Of a DNA stretch of 64,000 bases, positions 16,742 through 27,545 are shown piece by piece. The notes beneath the pieces are model-generated. The model was not told the origin of the DNA. It made no database searches and worked only from the letters and a program-made list of their open reading frames with translations. The translations under genes and the position numbers were made by a program. Position 1 is the first letter of the stretch. Each line of letters begins with the position of its first letter. The stretch is from Lysobacter sp. HDW10 (lineage in GTDB: Bacteria > Pseudomonadota > Gammaproteobacteria > Xanthomonadales > Xanthomonadaceae): assembly GCF_011300685.1 (NCBI RefSeq), contig NZ_CP049864.1, forward strand, positions 1,666,885 through 1,730,884, read 5' to 3'.

Positions 16742-18084
16742 GCATCCTTCTCCTTTGCGGTGACTTTGACAGACAACCGACCGTCTCGAACTCTGGCGAC
16801 CAGCTCATCTCCAAGTGACACTTGATCGACGGATTGAATGAGTGCGCCGCGCGTGTCTTGGACCAGCGCGTAGCCTCGATCGACAGTGGCCAATGGGCTA
16901 ATGGCATGCAGCGTCCGTCCCAGACCCTGCAATTTTTGTACGCGCATGCGCACAGCGCTGCTGCTCGCGTCAGCTAAACGTCGCATCGCTGTCGTGCTGC
17001 GTATCGCCAGAAGTTCAGGGAGTGCTGCGGGGTGCTTGGCAAGCAAGCGCGCACGTGCGTGCAGCAAACGCTGCGCGCGCATCGCGTGTTCCCGCGTGCG
17101 AATAGATTGGAGGCGTGACCAAACGGCTTTGGCGCGCTCATGCATCGTTTGCATCCGCGCCAACGGCGAGGTGGCCGTCAGACGCTTTGCAGTCTGGTCC
17201 AGATGTCTGCGCGCGAGATCGAGCGCATGACGATTGCGCTGACTGAGCTGACGCATGTCGCCGCTCAATCGCGCGTGCAGGTCTGCACTGGCCGGCGTCA
17301 ACAGTTCAGACGCCGCAGAAGGTGTTGCGGCGCGGATGTCGGCAGCGAAGTCGGACAGCGTGGTGTCGCTCTCGTGTCCGACAGCGGAAACGGTCGGTGT
17401 TTTTGCCGCAGCGATCGCGCGCACCAAGGCTTCGTCATTGAATGCCCAGAGGTCTTCCAGTGAGCCACCGCCACGCGTCAAAAGAATGGCGTCATAACGT
17501 TCGCTTTGATCTGCCCATTGCAGTGCTGCCAAGATCTGCGCGGGCGCGGTGGTGCCCTGCACTTGGACAGGCACCACATCCACTTCAATCATCGGAAAGC
17601 GCCGTGCAATGACACTGATGACATCGCGGATGGCGGCACCGCTGGGTGACGTGATGACAGCCAGTCGTCGCACGAAGCGCGGCAGTGCACGTTTGCGCGC
17701 CGGGTCAAACACGCCCTCCGCTTGAAGCTGTCGACGCAAGCGTTCCAGTTGTCGACGCAGCTCGCCTTCACCTGCGAGCGTCATGCCGTCGGCAATCAAT
17801 TGGTAGTCGCCGCGAGGCTCGTACAGCGAAATCTTGCCGTGCACGACAACCCGGGTGCCATCGGCCGGCACAAAGTCCAAACGCTGGCTCTTGGGCTTGA
17901 ACAATGCGCACCGAACTTGGGCGCGCTCATCCTTCAAAGTGAAGTACAGATGACCCGATGCTGGCCGCGCCAAGTTGCCTATTTCGCCTTCCACCTTGAT
18001 GCCGCCGAACATATCCTCAAGGGCATTCCGCGCGAGGCTGTTCAGCTGGCTGGGTGTCAGGATGTTGTCTTCGATGGGCGCCAT
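16738..18084 (-). CDS. xseA: exodeoxyribonuclease VII large subunit
   Basis: This 448-residue protein starts with an OB-fold DNA-binding domain (about residues 10-110, LTPSQLNSLARNALEDMFGG, then GHLYFTLKD). The catalytic core follows with GAAIRDVISVIARR, LTRGGGSLEDLWAFNDE and SAVGHESDTTLSDF, and a long arginine-rich coiled coil fills about residues 270-380. With XseB it degrades single-stranded DNA to oligonucleotides in both directions. I used the ATG at 18084 (MAPIEDNILTPSQ); the frame extends to 18183 but would enter the divergent ispG gene. It overlaps the aldehyde dehydrogenase start by four bases. No xseB is visible. Confidence 0.97.
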   Translation of the reverse strand: MAPIEDNILTPSQLNSLARNALEDMFGGIKVEGEIGNLARPASGHLYFTLKDERAQVRCALFKPKSQRLDFVPADGTRVVVHGKISLYEPRGDYQLIADGMTLAGEGELRRQLERLRRQLQAEGVFDPARKRALPRFVRRLAVITSPSGAAIRDVISVIARRFPMIEVDVVPVQVQGTTAPAQILAALQWADQSERYDAILLTRGGGSLEDLWAFNDEALVRAIAAAKTPTVSAVGHESDTTLSDFAADIRAATPSAASELLTPASADLHARLSGDMRQLSQRNRHALDLARRHLDQTAKRLTATSPLARMQTMHERAKAVWSRLQSIRTREHAMRAQRLLHARARLLAKHPAALPELLAIRSTTAMRRLADASSSAVRMRVQKLQGLGRTLHAISPLATVDRGYALVQDTRGALIQSVDQVSLGDELVARVRDGRLSVKVTAKEKDA

Positions 18085-18131
18085 GCCATCAGCATAACGA
18101 TTCCTCCTTGGACGGAATGTAAAATGTCCCC

Positions 18132-19397
<1,266 letters not shown>

Positions 19398-19409
19398 TAC
19401 CGCGCGCTG

Positions 19410-20342
19410 TCAGTTGCCGCCGGGCTCTGAGCCGCTGGAAGGTTGCATGCTCTTGTTCTGGCGGGCCAACTTGGCTTCTCGATGTGAGATGTAGGCCGTG
19501 GCGCTCAGAATGATGGCGGCCCCGCCGAGTGTCCATGCATCTATGGACTCACCGAACATCGCCCAACCTGCAAAGGTCACGATTGGCAACTGAACAAATG
19601 AGATCGGCGTGAGCGCAGACACATCGCCGATATTCAAAGCACGCGTCCACAGCAGTTGCCCGACGGTGCCCAAAATGCCCGAGGCGATGAGCCATATCCA
19701 GGCGTCTCCTTGTGGCCAATGCCAGACAAACATGGCCGGCAAGAGCGACATGGGTATCCAGAAGACATAGGTCCAAAAGACGATCGTATTGGGCGTGTCT
19801 TCGCGTGTGAGTTGTTTGATCTGGATCGCGACAATTGCGGTAATCAACGCGGCACTGATAGCGACGAGCGCACCCATTGAGAAGGCGTGCGACCACGGTC
19901 GGACAATGACCAGCATGCCCAAGAAACCAATGACGACGGCGGCCCAACGACGGGCGCGTACTTTTTCACCCAAGAGCAGCGCGGCTGCGATGGTCGCGAA
20001 AATCGGTGAGGAGTAGGCGAGGGCAATCGCCTGCGACAGCGGCAAGTTCGAGATCGCCCAAAAGCCGCAGAACATACTGACGACACCAATCAAACACCGC
20101 ACGACATAGCGCCGCAATTGGTTTGTTTTCACTTCTGCCGCATAGTCTTTCAGCGGACGACGTTGCCGCAGCAGGGGCCAGAAAATAATCGGGAGGGCAA
20201 TCAAACCGCCGAAAAAACTGCGAAAGAACGCGACCTCCAAGGTCGGTTCTGTTTTGGACGCTAGACGAATCGTAATCGCCATCAAGCCGAAGCCAACGGT
20301 GGACGCGAGCATCAACATGGGGGCGTGCAGACTTCGATTCAT
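19410..20342 (-). CDS. EamA-family (DMT superfamily) permease, substrate unknown
   Basis: This 310-residue inner-membrane protein has about ten hydrophobic segments in two five-helix EamA repeats (about residues 5-140 and 150-295). Typical sequences are FFRSFFGGLIALPIIF, AIALAYSSPIFATIAAALLLGEKV in repeat 1, and the matching SFVQLPIVTFAGWAMFGES in repeat 2. Members export amino acids, nucleotides or other metabolites, and nothing here indicates which. I prefer the ATG at 20342, four bases after the murB stop; a GTG at 20357 would overlap murB. The C terminus ends in a polar SSGSEPGGN tail. Confidence 0.9.
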   Translation of the reverse strand: MNRSLHAPMLMLASTVGFGLMAITIRLASKTEPTLEVAFFRSFFGGLIALPIIFWPLLRQRRPLKDYAAEVKTNQLRRYVVRCLIGVVSMFCGFWAISNLPLSQAIALAYSSPIFATIAAALLLGEKVRARRWAAVVIGFLGMLVIVRPWSHAFSMGALVAISAALITAIVAIQIKQLTREDTPNTIVFWTYVFWIPMSLLPAMFVWHWPQGDAWIWLIASGILGTVGQLLWTRALNIGDVSALTPISFVQLPIVTFAGWAMFGESIDAWTLGGAAIILSATAYISHREAKLARQNKSMQPSSGSEPGGN

Positions 20343-20346
20343 GGGG

Positions 20347-21378
20347 CTACCATTCACCGCCGATCAGGCGAGGTTCGGGATGCAGCGGGACACCGAATTT
20401 TGCCTCGACGGCTTCGGCGACATCACGTGCGACTTGCACGATCTCAATACCGCTGGCGCCGCCATGGTTCACGAGGACAAGTGCATGTCGGTCGGACACG
20501 CCCGCATGCCCACGCGTGTACCCCTTCATGCCGGCGTTTTCAATCAGCCAAGCAGCAGACAGCTTTTTCGAGCCCGGCTGCCCCGTACGATTGACCGGCA
20601 TGTCTGGATACTCCGCAGCAAGAGCATCGGCAAACGCGGTGCTCAGAATCGGATTCTTGAAGAAACTGCCTGCATTTCCGATCACAGCAGGGTCCGGCAA
20701 TTTACGCGTGCGTTGACGAATGACAGCGCGCGCAACGTCCATAGGTGCGGGTGCTGAAATACCCGCGTCTTGAAGTTCGTCGCGAATGCCCGCATAGTCC
20801 AAGACCAATCGCGGTTGTGCACTGAGCTTGAACTCGACGTGCGTAATGAAATAGCGATCCGGTTCGTGCTTGAAACGACTGTCGCGGTAACTGAAATCGC
20901 ACGCGTCATGCAGAAAGGACACGGGCATGCGCCGTTGACGATCCCAAGCATCGACTTGCAAGATTCTGTCCATAATTTCAACGCCGTACGCGCCGATATT
21001 TTGAACGGGCGATGCACCCACCGTGCCTGGAATCAAGGCGAGATTTTCAAGGCCGTACCAGTGGTGCTCCAAGGTGTGCATCACGAAGTCATGCCACGGC
21101 TTGCCTGCGGCGCAACGCACGCGGTAGTAACCGTCTTCACTGGTCTCGCAGGTCACGCGGTTATCCAGAATGCGCATCACCGCGTTGGGCGGTGAAACAA
21201 ACACCACATTGCTTCCCGAGCCGAGCAGGAATAGATCTTGCGATTCGTGCGCGTCCAACGCGGCTTCAAGCGCTAACAGATCTTCGACGTCGACGAGCTT
21301 TTCAGCGGCGACATCAATCCCAAACGTATTCAGGGCTTTCAGTGATGCATGACGACTGACGCGAAAACCTGATCTCAT
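20347..21378 (-). CDS. murB: UDP-N-acetylenolpyruvoylglucosamine reductase
   Basis: This 343-residue FAD enzyme makes UDP-N-acetylmuramate with NADPH. The FAD-binding part shows [12 protein letters not shown] and [22 protein letters not shown]. The catalytic serine lies in [13 protein letters not shown], and the insertion containing [11 protein letters not shown] marks the E. coli-like type I enzyme. The C terminus carries [16 protein letters not shown] and HALVLVN. It overlaps pyrD upstream by ATGA and is followed four bases later by the EamA permease gene. Type I length and order support the assignment. Confidence 0.97.
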   Translation of the reverse strand: MRSGFRVSRHASLKALNTFGIDVAAEKLVDVEDLLALEAALDAHESQDLFLLGSGSNVVFVSPPNAVMRILDNRVTCETSEDGYYRVRCAAGKPWHDFVMHTLEHHWYGLENLALIPGTVGASPVQNIGAYGVEIMDRILQVDAWDRQRRMPVSFLHDACDFSYRDSRFKHEPDRYFITHVEFKLSAQPRLVLDYAGIRDELQDAGISAPAPMDVARAVIRQRTRKLPDPAVIGNAGSFFKNPILSTAFADALAAEYPDMPVNRTGQPGSKKLSAAWLIENAGMKGYTRGHAGVSDRHALVLVNHGGASGIEIVQVARDVAEAVEAKFGVPLHPEPRLIGGEW

Positions 21379-22445
21379 GAAAAGTTCGCGATTCCAGATG
21401 CGCGGTCAACTTTGCGCCGACGAATGGCTTCTGCACACTCAGCGATCAGTTTCGGGCCGCGGTACACAAAGCCGGTATACAACTGCACCAAAGTGGCACC
21501 TGCTGCGGTCTTCGCAACCGCGTCTGCACCTTTACAAATGCCCCCCACACCAATGACGGGAATATCGTCGTCGAGTCTCGAACATAAGCGACGCAAGCAG
21601 CTTGTCGAACGCGCGAGCAGTGGGCCGCCAGACAATCCGCCGGCTTCAGCAGCCGTGGAATAGCCTTGAACGGTGAGGCGCGAAATCGTTGTATTGGTGG
21701 CAACAACACCGTCGATCTTGAGTTCTGTGAACACGCGCGCAGCCGCATCGATATCCGGTTCGGTGAGGTCAGGTGAGAGCTTGACCAAAACCGGCACACG
21801 GCGACCATGGCGCACTGCGAGCTGCTCGCGACTCTCGAATAGCGAAGTGATGAGGCGACGCAGGGCTTGTTCTTCCTGCAATTCTCGAAGCCCCATCGTG
21901 TTGGGCGACGAAATATTCACGGTCACATAGTCGGCGAATGGATAAGCGCGCTCAAAGCAGGTCACATAGTCGCGCCATGCCACATCGTTTTCGGTGTCTT
22001 TGTTCTTACCGATATTGATGCCAAGGACGCCCGGCTTCTTATTAGCACGCACAAAACGCGAAGCCTCGATATTGCGGATCGCCGCATCGATGCCGTCGTT
22101 GTTGAAACCCATGCGATTGATGATGGCCTGTTCTTCCGGAATACGGAACAGGCGTGGTTTCGGATTGCCCGCTTGAGGACGCGGCGTAATCGTGCCGACT
22201 TCAACAAAACCGAAACCCAGCGCAAACAGTGCATCGATGTGCGCCGCATTCTTATCGAGCCCGGCCGCCAGGCCAACAGCATTTGGAAAATCGAGGCCGA
22301 ATGCTCGGATCGGATGCGAGGGTGGGCGTTTGGTGACCAACCCCGTCATGCCTAATGCATAGAGTCGTTCAAGCCCCGCAAGGGTGGCAGCATGGGCCCG
22401 TTCGGGGTCCATGCGCATCAGGAAGGGGCGTGTGATCGGATACAC
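21375..22445 (-). CDS. pyrD: dihydroorotate dehydrogenase (quinone)
   Basis: This 356-residue class 2 enzyme oxidises dihydroorotate to orotate in pyrimidine synthesis and passes electrons to the quinone pool. The extra N-terminal helices ([20 protein letters not shown]) that dock on the inner membrane are present. FMN-site motifs include [37 protein letters not shown] and NRMGFNND. The catalytic serine is in [10 protein letters not shown]. Its ATG follows the amaB stop by two bases, and its end overlaps murB by ATGA. Confidence 0.98.
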   Translation of the reverse strand: MYPITRPFLMRMDPERAHAATLAGLERLYALGMTGLVTKRPPSHPIRAFGLDFPNAVGLAAGLDKNAAHIDALFALGFGFVEVGTITPRPQAGNPKPRLFRIPEEQAIINRMGFNNDGIDAAIRNIEASRFVRANKKPGVLGINIGKNKDTENDVAWRDYVTCFERAYPFADYVTVNISSPNTMGLRELQEEQALRRLITSLFESREQLAVRHGRRVPVLVKLSPDLTEPDIDAAARVFTELKIDGVVATNTTISRLTVQGYSTAAEAGGLSGGPLLARSTSCLRRLCSRLDDDIPVIGVGGICKGADAVAKTAAGATLVQLYTGFVYRGPKLIAECAEAIRRRKVDRASGIANFS

Positions 22446-22447
22446 GA

Positions 22448-23977
22448 TCAGAAGTCGAACTTGATGCCTTGGGCCAAAGGCAACGCGTCAGAGTAATTGA
22501 TCGTGTTGGTCTGACGACGCATATACGCCTTCCATGCATCCGAACCGGATTCGCGGCCACCACCGGTTTCTTTCTCGCCACCGAATGCGCCGCCAATTTC
22601 TGCGCCGGAGGTACCGATATTGACGTTGGCGATACCGCAGTCAGAACCTGTGGCAGCCAAGAACGCCTCAGCGCGCTTCAAGTTGGTCGTGAAGATTGCG
22701 GATGACAGACCTTGCGGCACTGCGTTCTGCATATCAATCGCTTGGTCGATGTCTTTGTACTTCATGACATACAGGATGGGTGCGAAGGTTTCATGTTGCA
22801 CAACCTCAGCGTCATTGCCGAGCCCTGTCACGATGGCCGGCTTCACGAAGAACCCATTGCCTTCGATTGCAGTGCCGCCGATTTCAATCGTGCCACCGGA
22901 TTGTTTCGCTTTTGCGATCGAATCGAGGAAGGCATCCACAGCATCCGACGAGTTCAACGGTCCCACCAAGTTGGCCGGGTTGGTCGGATCGCCGATCTTG
23001 CCTTCGACTTGTCCATAAGCCGTCACCAACTTGGCCAAGACATCTGCGTAGATGGATTCATGCACGATCAAACGTCGTGTCGTGGTGCAGCGTTGGCCAC
23101 AGGTGCCGACAGCGCCGAATACGATGGCCGGAATCGCCAATTTCAGATCGGCACTTTCGTCCACGATGATGGCGTTGTTGCCACCCAGCTCAAGCAATGA
23201 GCGACCCATGCGGCGTGCGACGCGCTCACCGACCGTGCGGCCGACCTTGGTTGAGCCGGTGAAACTGACCAATGCAACACGTTTGTCGTCAACGAAATCT
23301 TGAGCGAGGTCGGTGCCTGCATCGTTGAAGAGGAAGAAGATGTCGGGGAAGCCAGCAGCATTCAATGCTTCGTTGCAGATCTTCATCGAAGCGATCGCCG
23401 ACAGCGGCGTCTTCGGTGAAGGTTTCCACACGGTCACGTTGCCGCAGACTGCCGCAACAAAGCTATTCCACGCCCACACGGCGACGGGGAAGTTAAACGC
23501 GCTGATGACACCCACAACGCCGATCGGGTGCCATTGTTCGTACATGCGGTGGCCCGGACGTTCACTGTGCATGGTGAGGCCGTACAGCTGACGCGACAAA
23601 CCGACAGCGAATTCGCCGATGTCAATCATCTCTTGAACTTCGCCGTCACCTTCCGGCTTCGACTTGCCCATTTCCAATGCGACGAGCGAGCCCAACGCGT
23701 CTTTGTTTGCACGCAGCGCGTCTGCACACAAGCGGATGGCTTCGCCACGCTTCGGTGCCGGCACTTTGCGCCAAGCTTTAAAGGTTTCCGTTGCCCGCGC
23801 CATCATCGTGTCGTAGTCAGCGCGACTGCTTGCATGGACCTTACCCAGGACTTCGCCCGTGGTCGGGTTGACGGGTTCCAGCACCCCGGCATCTCGCGTG
23901 GATGACCATTCGCGATTGCCAAGGTAGGTGCCCGATTCGGTGTCGTTTAAGCCGAGGGCGGTCAGTACTGGATGCAT
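22448..23977 (-). CDS. amaB: alpha-aminoadipic semialdehyde dehydrogenase (ALDH7 type)
   Basis: This 509-residue aldehyde dehydrogenase has the antiquitin-type catalytic segment [13 protein letters not shown], the base in LLELGGNNA and the cofactor motif [17 protein letters not shown]7 enzymes oxidise 2-aminoadipate semialdehyde (from lysine via piperideine-6-carboxylate) to 2-aminoadipate. The C-terminal [18 protein letters not shown] is characteristic. It is thus probably a lysine-catabolism enzyme, although no other lysine-degradation gene is visible, so the physiological substrate is inferred from family. It lies just downstream of tRNA-Arg on the same strand and leads pyrD-murB. Confidence 0.92.
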   Translation of the reverse strand: MHPVLTALGLNDTESGTYLGNREWSSTRDAGVLEPVNPTTGEVLGKVHASSRADYDTMMARATETFKAWRKVPAPKRGEAIRLCADALRANKDALGSLVALEMGKSKPEGDGEVQEMIDIGEFAVGLSRQLYGLTMHSERPGHRMYEQWHPIGVVGVISAFNFPVAVWAWNSFVAAVCGNVTVWKPSPKTPLSAIASMKICNEALNAAGFPDIFFLFNDAGTDLAQDFVDDKRVALVSFTGSTKVGRTVGERVARRMGRSLLELGGNNAIIVDESADLKLAIPAIVFGAVGTCGQRCTTTRRLIVHESIYADVLAKLVTAYGQVEGKIGDPTNPANLVGPLNSSDAVDAFLDSIAKAKQSGGTIEIGGTAIEGNGFFVKPAIVTGLGNDAEVVQHETFAPILYVMKYKDIDQAIDMQNAVPQGLSSAIFTTNLKRAEAFLAATGSDCGIANVNIGTSGAEIGGAFGGEKETGGGRESGSDAWKAYMRRQTNTINYSDALPLAQGIKFDF

Positions 23978-24017
23978 GAGGAACTCCGTGTATTAAATTC
24001 GAGTAACAAAACTGGCG

Positions 24018-24094
24018 TGGTGACCCCGGCGCGATTCGAACGCACGACCTGTCCCTTAGGAGGGGACCGCTCTATCCAGCTGAGCTACGGGGCC
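24018..24094 (-). tRNA. tRNA-Arg (anticodon CCT)
   Basis: Read on the minus strand, the 77 bases fold into a full cloverleaf. The acceptor is GGCCCCG with CGGGGTC, the D stem GCTC/GAGC, and the anticodon stem GTCCC/GGGAC with loop CTCCTAA, placing CCT at positions 34-36. The T arm is GTGCG-TTCGAAT-CGCGC, and CCA is encoded. It reads AGG codons. No integrase or direct-repeat att site was seen beside it. Confidence 0.97.
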
Positions 24095-24154
24095 AAGAGT
24101 CAGACAAAAGGCAATGTCTAAGGATACCTCATGCCTGTTCAGACTTCGCCCGAA

Positions 24155-24952
24155 CTAATGGATATGGCGTAGCAGTTGTAGGCCGCCGTGGCCTATGGAA
24201 TAGCCTTGTTTCATAGCCTCAGAGACGTATTCGCTGGCATCCGCGCAGGCTTTGGGCAGCGTCATGCCTTTGGCGAGTTGCGCGGCAATGGCTGAGGCAA
24301 AAGTACATCCGGTGCCGTGCCCTTCGACGGGCAGGCGTGGGTGGACGAACTCGAAGTGGTCGAATTGTGTAAAGAGTCGATCAATGACTTGATCGCCTTC
24401 GTCGAGGTGCGCGCCTTTTGCCATCACCGCAGACACGCCCATGTCGAGCAACAGTTGTGCAGCGCGCGCGATGTCTTCTGCGTTTCGGATGGATGTCTCT
24501 GTCAACGTTTCCAGCTCAGGCACGTTCGGTGTAATCACGGTCGCCCGTGGCAGCAGTAAACGATTCAAGGCATGCACGGCATCTGCTTCCAGCAGGCGTG
24601 CGCCTGAGGTGGCGATCATGACCGGATCCAGCACGACGGGCACGTTTGGATGCGCTTGCAGTGCTTCCGCGACTGTCTCAATAATCTGCCGGTTCGCCAG
24701 CATGCCGATCTTGACTGCAGAAATCTCAAAGTCCGCGAAGCATGCCTCAAGCTGTGCACGGACGAAGGGAATACTCGGCACCTCAATACTGATGACGCCC
24801 AGCGTATTTTGCGCCGTCAGCGCAGCGAAAACCGAGAGGCCATGCACGCCGAGTGCGGCAAACGTTTTTAAATCCGCTTGAACGCCTGCGCCACCGCCAG
24901 AGTCAGATCCGGCGATGGTCATGGCACAACGAGGCGGATCTTGATCGTGCAT
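24155..24952 (-). CDS. thiD: hydroxymethylpyrimidine/phosphomethylpyrimidine kinase
   Basis: This 265-residue ribokinase-fold enzyme phosphorylates HMP and HMP-P for thiamine synthesis. It shows the N-terminal GSDSGGGAGVQADLKTF, VVLDPVMIATSG, and the C-terminal anion-hole motif EGHGTGCTFASAIAAQLA with the catalytic aspartate region. No thiE domain is fused and no TPP riboswitch can fit, because the gene begins six bases after the PhoH stop. It is probably transcribed with phoH, with expression not set by thiamine at this site. The tRNA-Arg lies 61 bases downstream. Confidence 0.96.
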   Translation of the reverse strand: MHDQDPPRCAMTIAGSDSGGGAGVQADLKTFAALGVHGLSVFAALTAQNTLGVISIEVPSIPFVRAQLEACFADFEISAVKIGMLANRQIIETVAEALQAHPNVPVVLDPVMIATSGARLLEADAVHALNRLLLPRATVITPNVPELETLTETSIRNAEDIARAAQLLLDMGVSAVMAKGAHLDEGDQVIDRLFTQFDHFEFVHPRLPVEGHGTGCTFASAIAAQLAKGMTLPKACADASEYVSEAMKQGYSIGHGGLQLLRHIH

Positions 24953-24958
24953 AGATAC

Positions 24959-26359
24959 TTAGAGGACTTCCGAGGCGTGGTCTGCCAAACGCGAACGTTC
25001 GCCGCGACGCAAGGTGATATGCGCACTATGCGCCCAACCCTTGAATCGATCGACGACGTAGGTCAGACCGGATGTGGTTTCGGTCAGGTAGGGCGTATCA
25101 ATTTGCTCAACGTTGCCTAGGCAGACGATTTTCGTACCAGGACCCGCGCGCGTAATCAGCGTCTTCATCTGTTTGGGCGTCAAATTCTGCGCTTCGTCCA
25201 AAATCAGGTAGCGGCTTAGGAAAGTACGACCGCGCATAAAGTTCATCGAACGGATCTTGATGCGGGAGGCCAACAGATCATTTGTCGCTGCACGTCCCCA
25301 TGCACCGCCTTCTTTTGCATTGGGCATGAGCACTTCAAGATTGTCGGTCAAGGCGCCCATCCACGGCGTCATCTTTTCTTCTTCCGTGCCGGGCAAGAAG
25401 CCGATGTCTTCGCCAACGCTCACCGTGGCGCGGGTCATGATGATTTCACGATAGCGCTGCACATCCATCGACTGCGCAAGGCCGGCCGCAAGCGTCAGCA
25501 GCGTTTTACCGGTGCCTGCGGTGCCGAGTAGGGTAACGAAATCGATCTCCGGCTCCATCAATGCATTGAGCGCGAAGTTTTGTTCACGGTTGCGAGCCGT
25601 GATGCCCCACACTGCGTGTTGGGGATTGCGGTAGTCATCCACAATTTGCAACACCGCTTTGCTGCCATCGATGCCGACAACGCGAAATTCAGATTGCTCG
25701 TCGCCCGGTAGATACAAGAACTGATTCGGATACCAATCGTCGCCTTCAAGCACGCTGACTTCATAGAAAGTGCGCCCGTGTTCGGTCCACGAACGCAAAT
25801 CCTTGCCATTTCGCGTCCAAAACTCACCATCAAGCGCCGTAGCACCGGTATAGAGCAAGTTGAAGTCATCGAGCGCCCGATCGTTCTCATAGTCTTCCGA
25901 ACGAATGCCGGCAATCGCGCCTTTGATTCTTAAATTGATGTCTTTGGAAACGAACACCACCGGGGTGTCGGGCTCTTGCGCTTGCAATGCAACGATCGCG
26001 GCAAGAATGTGGTTGTCGGCCATCGATGTGCCGAGCGACTCGCCGCCACCAAAACCTTTTGTTTGAAAACGCAGCACACCGCGCGCGTCACCGGACTTCA
26101 GCTGGATGCTGCCGGGCTGCTTGAGTTGCAGGCCCTTTTCAATTTGATCGGTGCCCTGCGCTTCAATCAACTCATTGATAAAGCGGCTGACTTGCCGCGC
26201 ATTTCGGCTGGCTTCCGAGGTGCCTTTCTTGCCATTGTCCAGCTCTTCGATGACTTGCATCGTGAGATAAACATCGTGCTCCTCGAATTTAAACAAGGCG
26301 GTGGGGTCATGCATCAAAACGTTCGTGTCGAGTACGTAGATCCGCTTGCCTTGCGTCAT
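24959..26359 (-). CDS. PhoH-family ATPase with N-terminal PIN domain (PhoH2-like)
   Basis: The 466-residue protein joins a PIN ribonuclease domain (about residues 5-150, starting YVLDTNVLMHDP, with further acidic residues in VVFVSKDINLR) to a PhoH NTPase (about residues 250-460). In the NTPase, Walker A is LGTAGTGKTLLTLA, Walker B is YLILDEAQNLTP, and GPGTKIVCLGN is a sensor. PhoH2 proteins of this architecture are described as coupled RNA helicase/RNase enzymes. The name PhoH does not imply phosphate regulation here. It lies between bcp (12 bases) and thiD (6 bases) on one strand. Confidence 0.93.
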   Translation of the reverse strand: MTQGKRIYVLDTNVLMHDPTALFKFEEHDVYLTMQVIEELDNGKKGTSEASRNARQVSRFINELIEAQGTDQIEKGLQLKQPGSIQLKSGDARGVLRFQTKGFGGGESLGTSMADNHILAAIVALQAQEPDTPVVFVSKDINLRIKGAIAGIRSEDYENDRALDDFNLLYTGATALDGEFWTRNGKDLRSWTEHGRTFYEVSVLEGDDWYPNQFLYLPGDEQSEFRVVGIDGSKAVLQIVDDYRNPQHAVWGITARNREQNFALNALMEPEIDFVTLLGTAGTGKTLLTLAAGLAQSMDVQRYREIIMTRATVSVGEDIGFLPGTEEEKMTPWMGALTDNLEVLMPNAKEGGAWGRAATNDLLASRIKIRSMNFMRGRTFLSRYLILDEAQNLTPKQMKTLITRAGPGTKIVCLGNVEQIDTPYLTETTSGLTYVVDRFKGWAHSAHITLRRGERSRLADHASEVL

Positions 26360-26370
26360 GCGTGATTCCT

Positions 26371-26850
26371 TCAGTTGGAAAGTTGCTTAAGCGTGTTGAG
26401 TACGTCCTCAGCGTGCCCTTTGACCTTGACGGCATCCCAAGCGTGCACAAGCGTGTGTGCAGGGTCGATCAAGAAGGTGCTGCGAACGATGCCTTCATAC
26501 TCACGGCCATAGTTCTTCTTCATTCGCCAAACGCCGAAGGCTTCGCACAGGTCGCCGTCGACGTCACTGATGAGGTCGAATGCGAAGCCCTGTTTTTGAC
26601 AGAAATTGCTGTGCGACTTCACTGAATCGCGAGAGACGCCCAAGACCGTTGCGTTTGCTTTGGCAAATTTCGGCAGCAAGGCATTGAAATCGAGGCCTTC
26701 TGTCGTGCAACCCGGTGTGCTGTCCTTTGGATAGAAATAGAGGACGAGCCAGCGGCCAGCGTAGTCAGAGAGTTTTAAGGGTTCGCCGTCTTGATTGAGT
26801 AACGGCAAGTTCAATACTTTCTTTGGAACTGCTTTACCTGGAGTTAGCAT
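26371..26850 (-). CDS. bcp: peroxiredoxin Bcp (thioredoxin-dependent thiol peroxidase)
   Basis: This 159-residue AhpC/TSA-fold peroxidase reduces hydrogen and organic peroxides with thioredoxin. The peroxidatic cysteine is in STPGCTTEG near residue 49. The next cysteine (in NFCQKQG) is far away in sequence, and the resolving Cys five residues after the peroxidatic one (CxxxxC) is absent, which suggests a 1-Cys-like or atypical mechanism. It follows gcvR by seven bases, the same gcvR-bcp order as in E. coli. Confidence 0.95.
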   Translation of the reverse strand: MLTPGKAVPKKVLNLPLLNQDGEPLKLSDYAGRWLVLYFYPKDSTPGCTTEGLDFNALLPKFAKANATVLGVSRDSVKSHSNFCQKQGFAFDLISDVDGDLCEAFGVWRMKKNYGREYEGIVRSTFLIDPAHTLVHAWDAVKVKGHAEDVLNTLKQLSN

Positions 26851-26857
26851 GCTGTGC

Positions 26858-27448
26858 TCAGAACTTCATGGGATCCATGATCGCATCGAGATTCAAGCGA
26901 TCTGAGAACTCGAGGAAATCATCGCGTAACGCAGCGATGTGCATATCGGCGGGTACACCGATGGTGAGTTGTGCAGTAAACATCTCGGCACCTGTTTGCA
27001 TCGCCTTGTAGCGTGAGCTTTGCAGGTTTTCGACGGTAATGTTTTGTCGATCAAAGAAATCCGCCAGTTGATAGAGAATGCCTGGCTTGTCGGCCGCGAC
27101 AACTTCCACAACGTACGGAATCAAGTTGGACTGGATGGGCTTGGGGCCGGTGCGATTCCAGTTCAAACGAATGCCTTCTTCTTCGCGCTCGAGGCGACCG
27201 AGAATGGCTTCCAATTTTGCGATCGCGTCCCAAGAGCCGGTCGCGAGCAAGGTCACGGAAACATCTCGGCCTACGGTTGCCAGTCGCGCATCCAGCAAGT
27301 TGCAGCCACTGTCATTGATGCGTCTGGAAACGGGCAACAAAGGAGAGAGCGGGTGCGTGGAATAGGCGTTGATGAGAAGGTGGTTCTCATGCGTGGTCTG
27401 GCGTGCAGCAAATTCATTCAATTGGGGTGCTTCCGGCGATGGAGTCAT
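26858..27448 (-). CDS. gcvR: glycine cleavage system transcriptional repressor GcvR-like, two ACT domains
   Basis: This 196-residue protein contains two ACT domains: about residues 22-95, and 108-185 with VVAADKPGILYQLADFFDRQNITVENLQS. In E. coli GcvR has no DNA-binding domain and acts by binding GcvA in a glycine-sensitive way. No gcvA is in the window. Position, divergent from dapA and upstream of bcp, mirrors E. coli and supports the name. The N-terminal 20 residues are polar and variable. The intergenic region to dapA is 97 bases. Confidence 0.88.
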   Translation of the reverse strand: MTPSPEAPQLNEFAARQTTHENHLLINAYSTHPLSPLLPVSRRINDSGCNLLDARLATVGRDVSVTLLATGSWDAIAKLEAILGRLEREEEGIRLNWNRTGPKPIQSNLIPYVVEVVAADKPGILYQLADFFDRQNITVENLQSSRYKAMQTGAEMFTAQLTIGVPADMHIAALRDDFLEFSDRLNLDAIMDPMKF

Positions 27449-27484
27449 CGCATGTACCTGGGCGGGACGCCTTGTTCCAAGAAT

Positions 27485-27516
27485 ACTTGCCCCAAGTTTC
27501 CTGCGGCAAGTAACAT
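27485..27516 (+). promoter_or_regulatory. candidate dapA promoter with overlapping 7-bp inverted repeat
   Basis: TTGCCC (27487-27492) and TAACAT (27511-27516) are 18 bases apart, 30 bases before the dapA ATG. The same stretch holds a perfect inverted repeat, ACTTGCC (27485-27491) and GGCAAGT (27505-27511), which overlaps both elements and could be an operator. No regulator is identified. Confidence 0.35.
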
Positions 27517-27545
27517 CGTATGACTATCCCCATTTGGACCTGACG

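Noticed and set aside
24018-24094. tRNA-Arg as a possible integration site of a mobile element
   Set aside because: No integrase, direct repeat of the tRNA end or foreign-looking genes lie on either side; amaB and thiD are ordinary core genes.
24953-24958. TPP riboswitch upstream of thiD
   Set aside because: Only six bases separate thiD from the PhoH gene, so there is no room for one.
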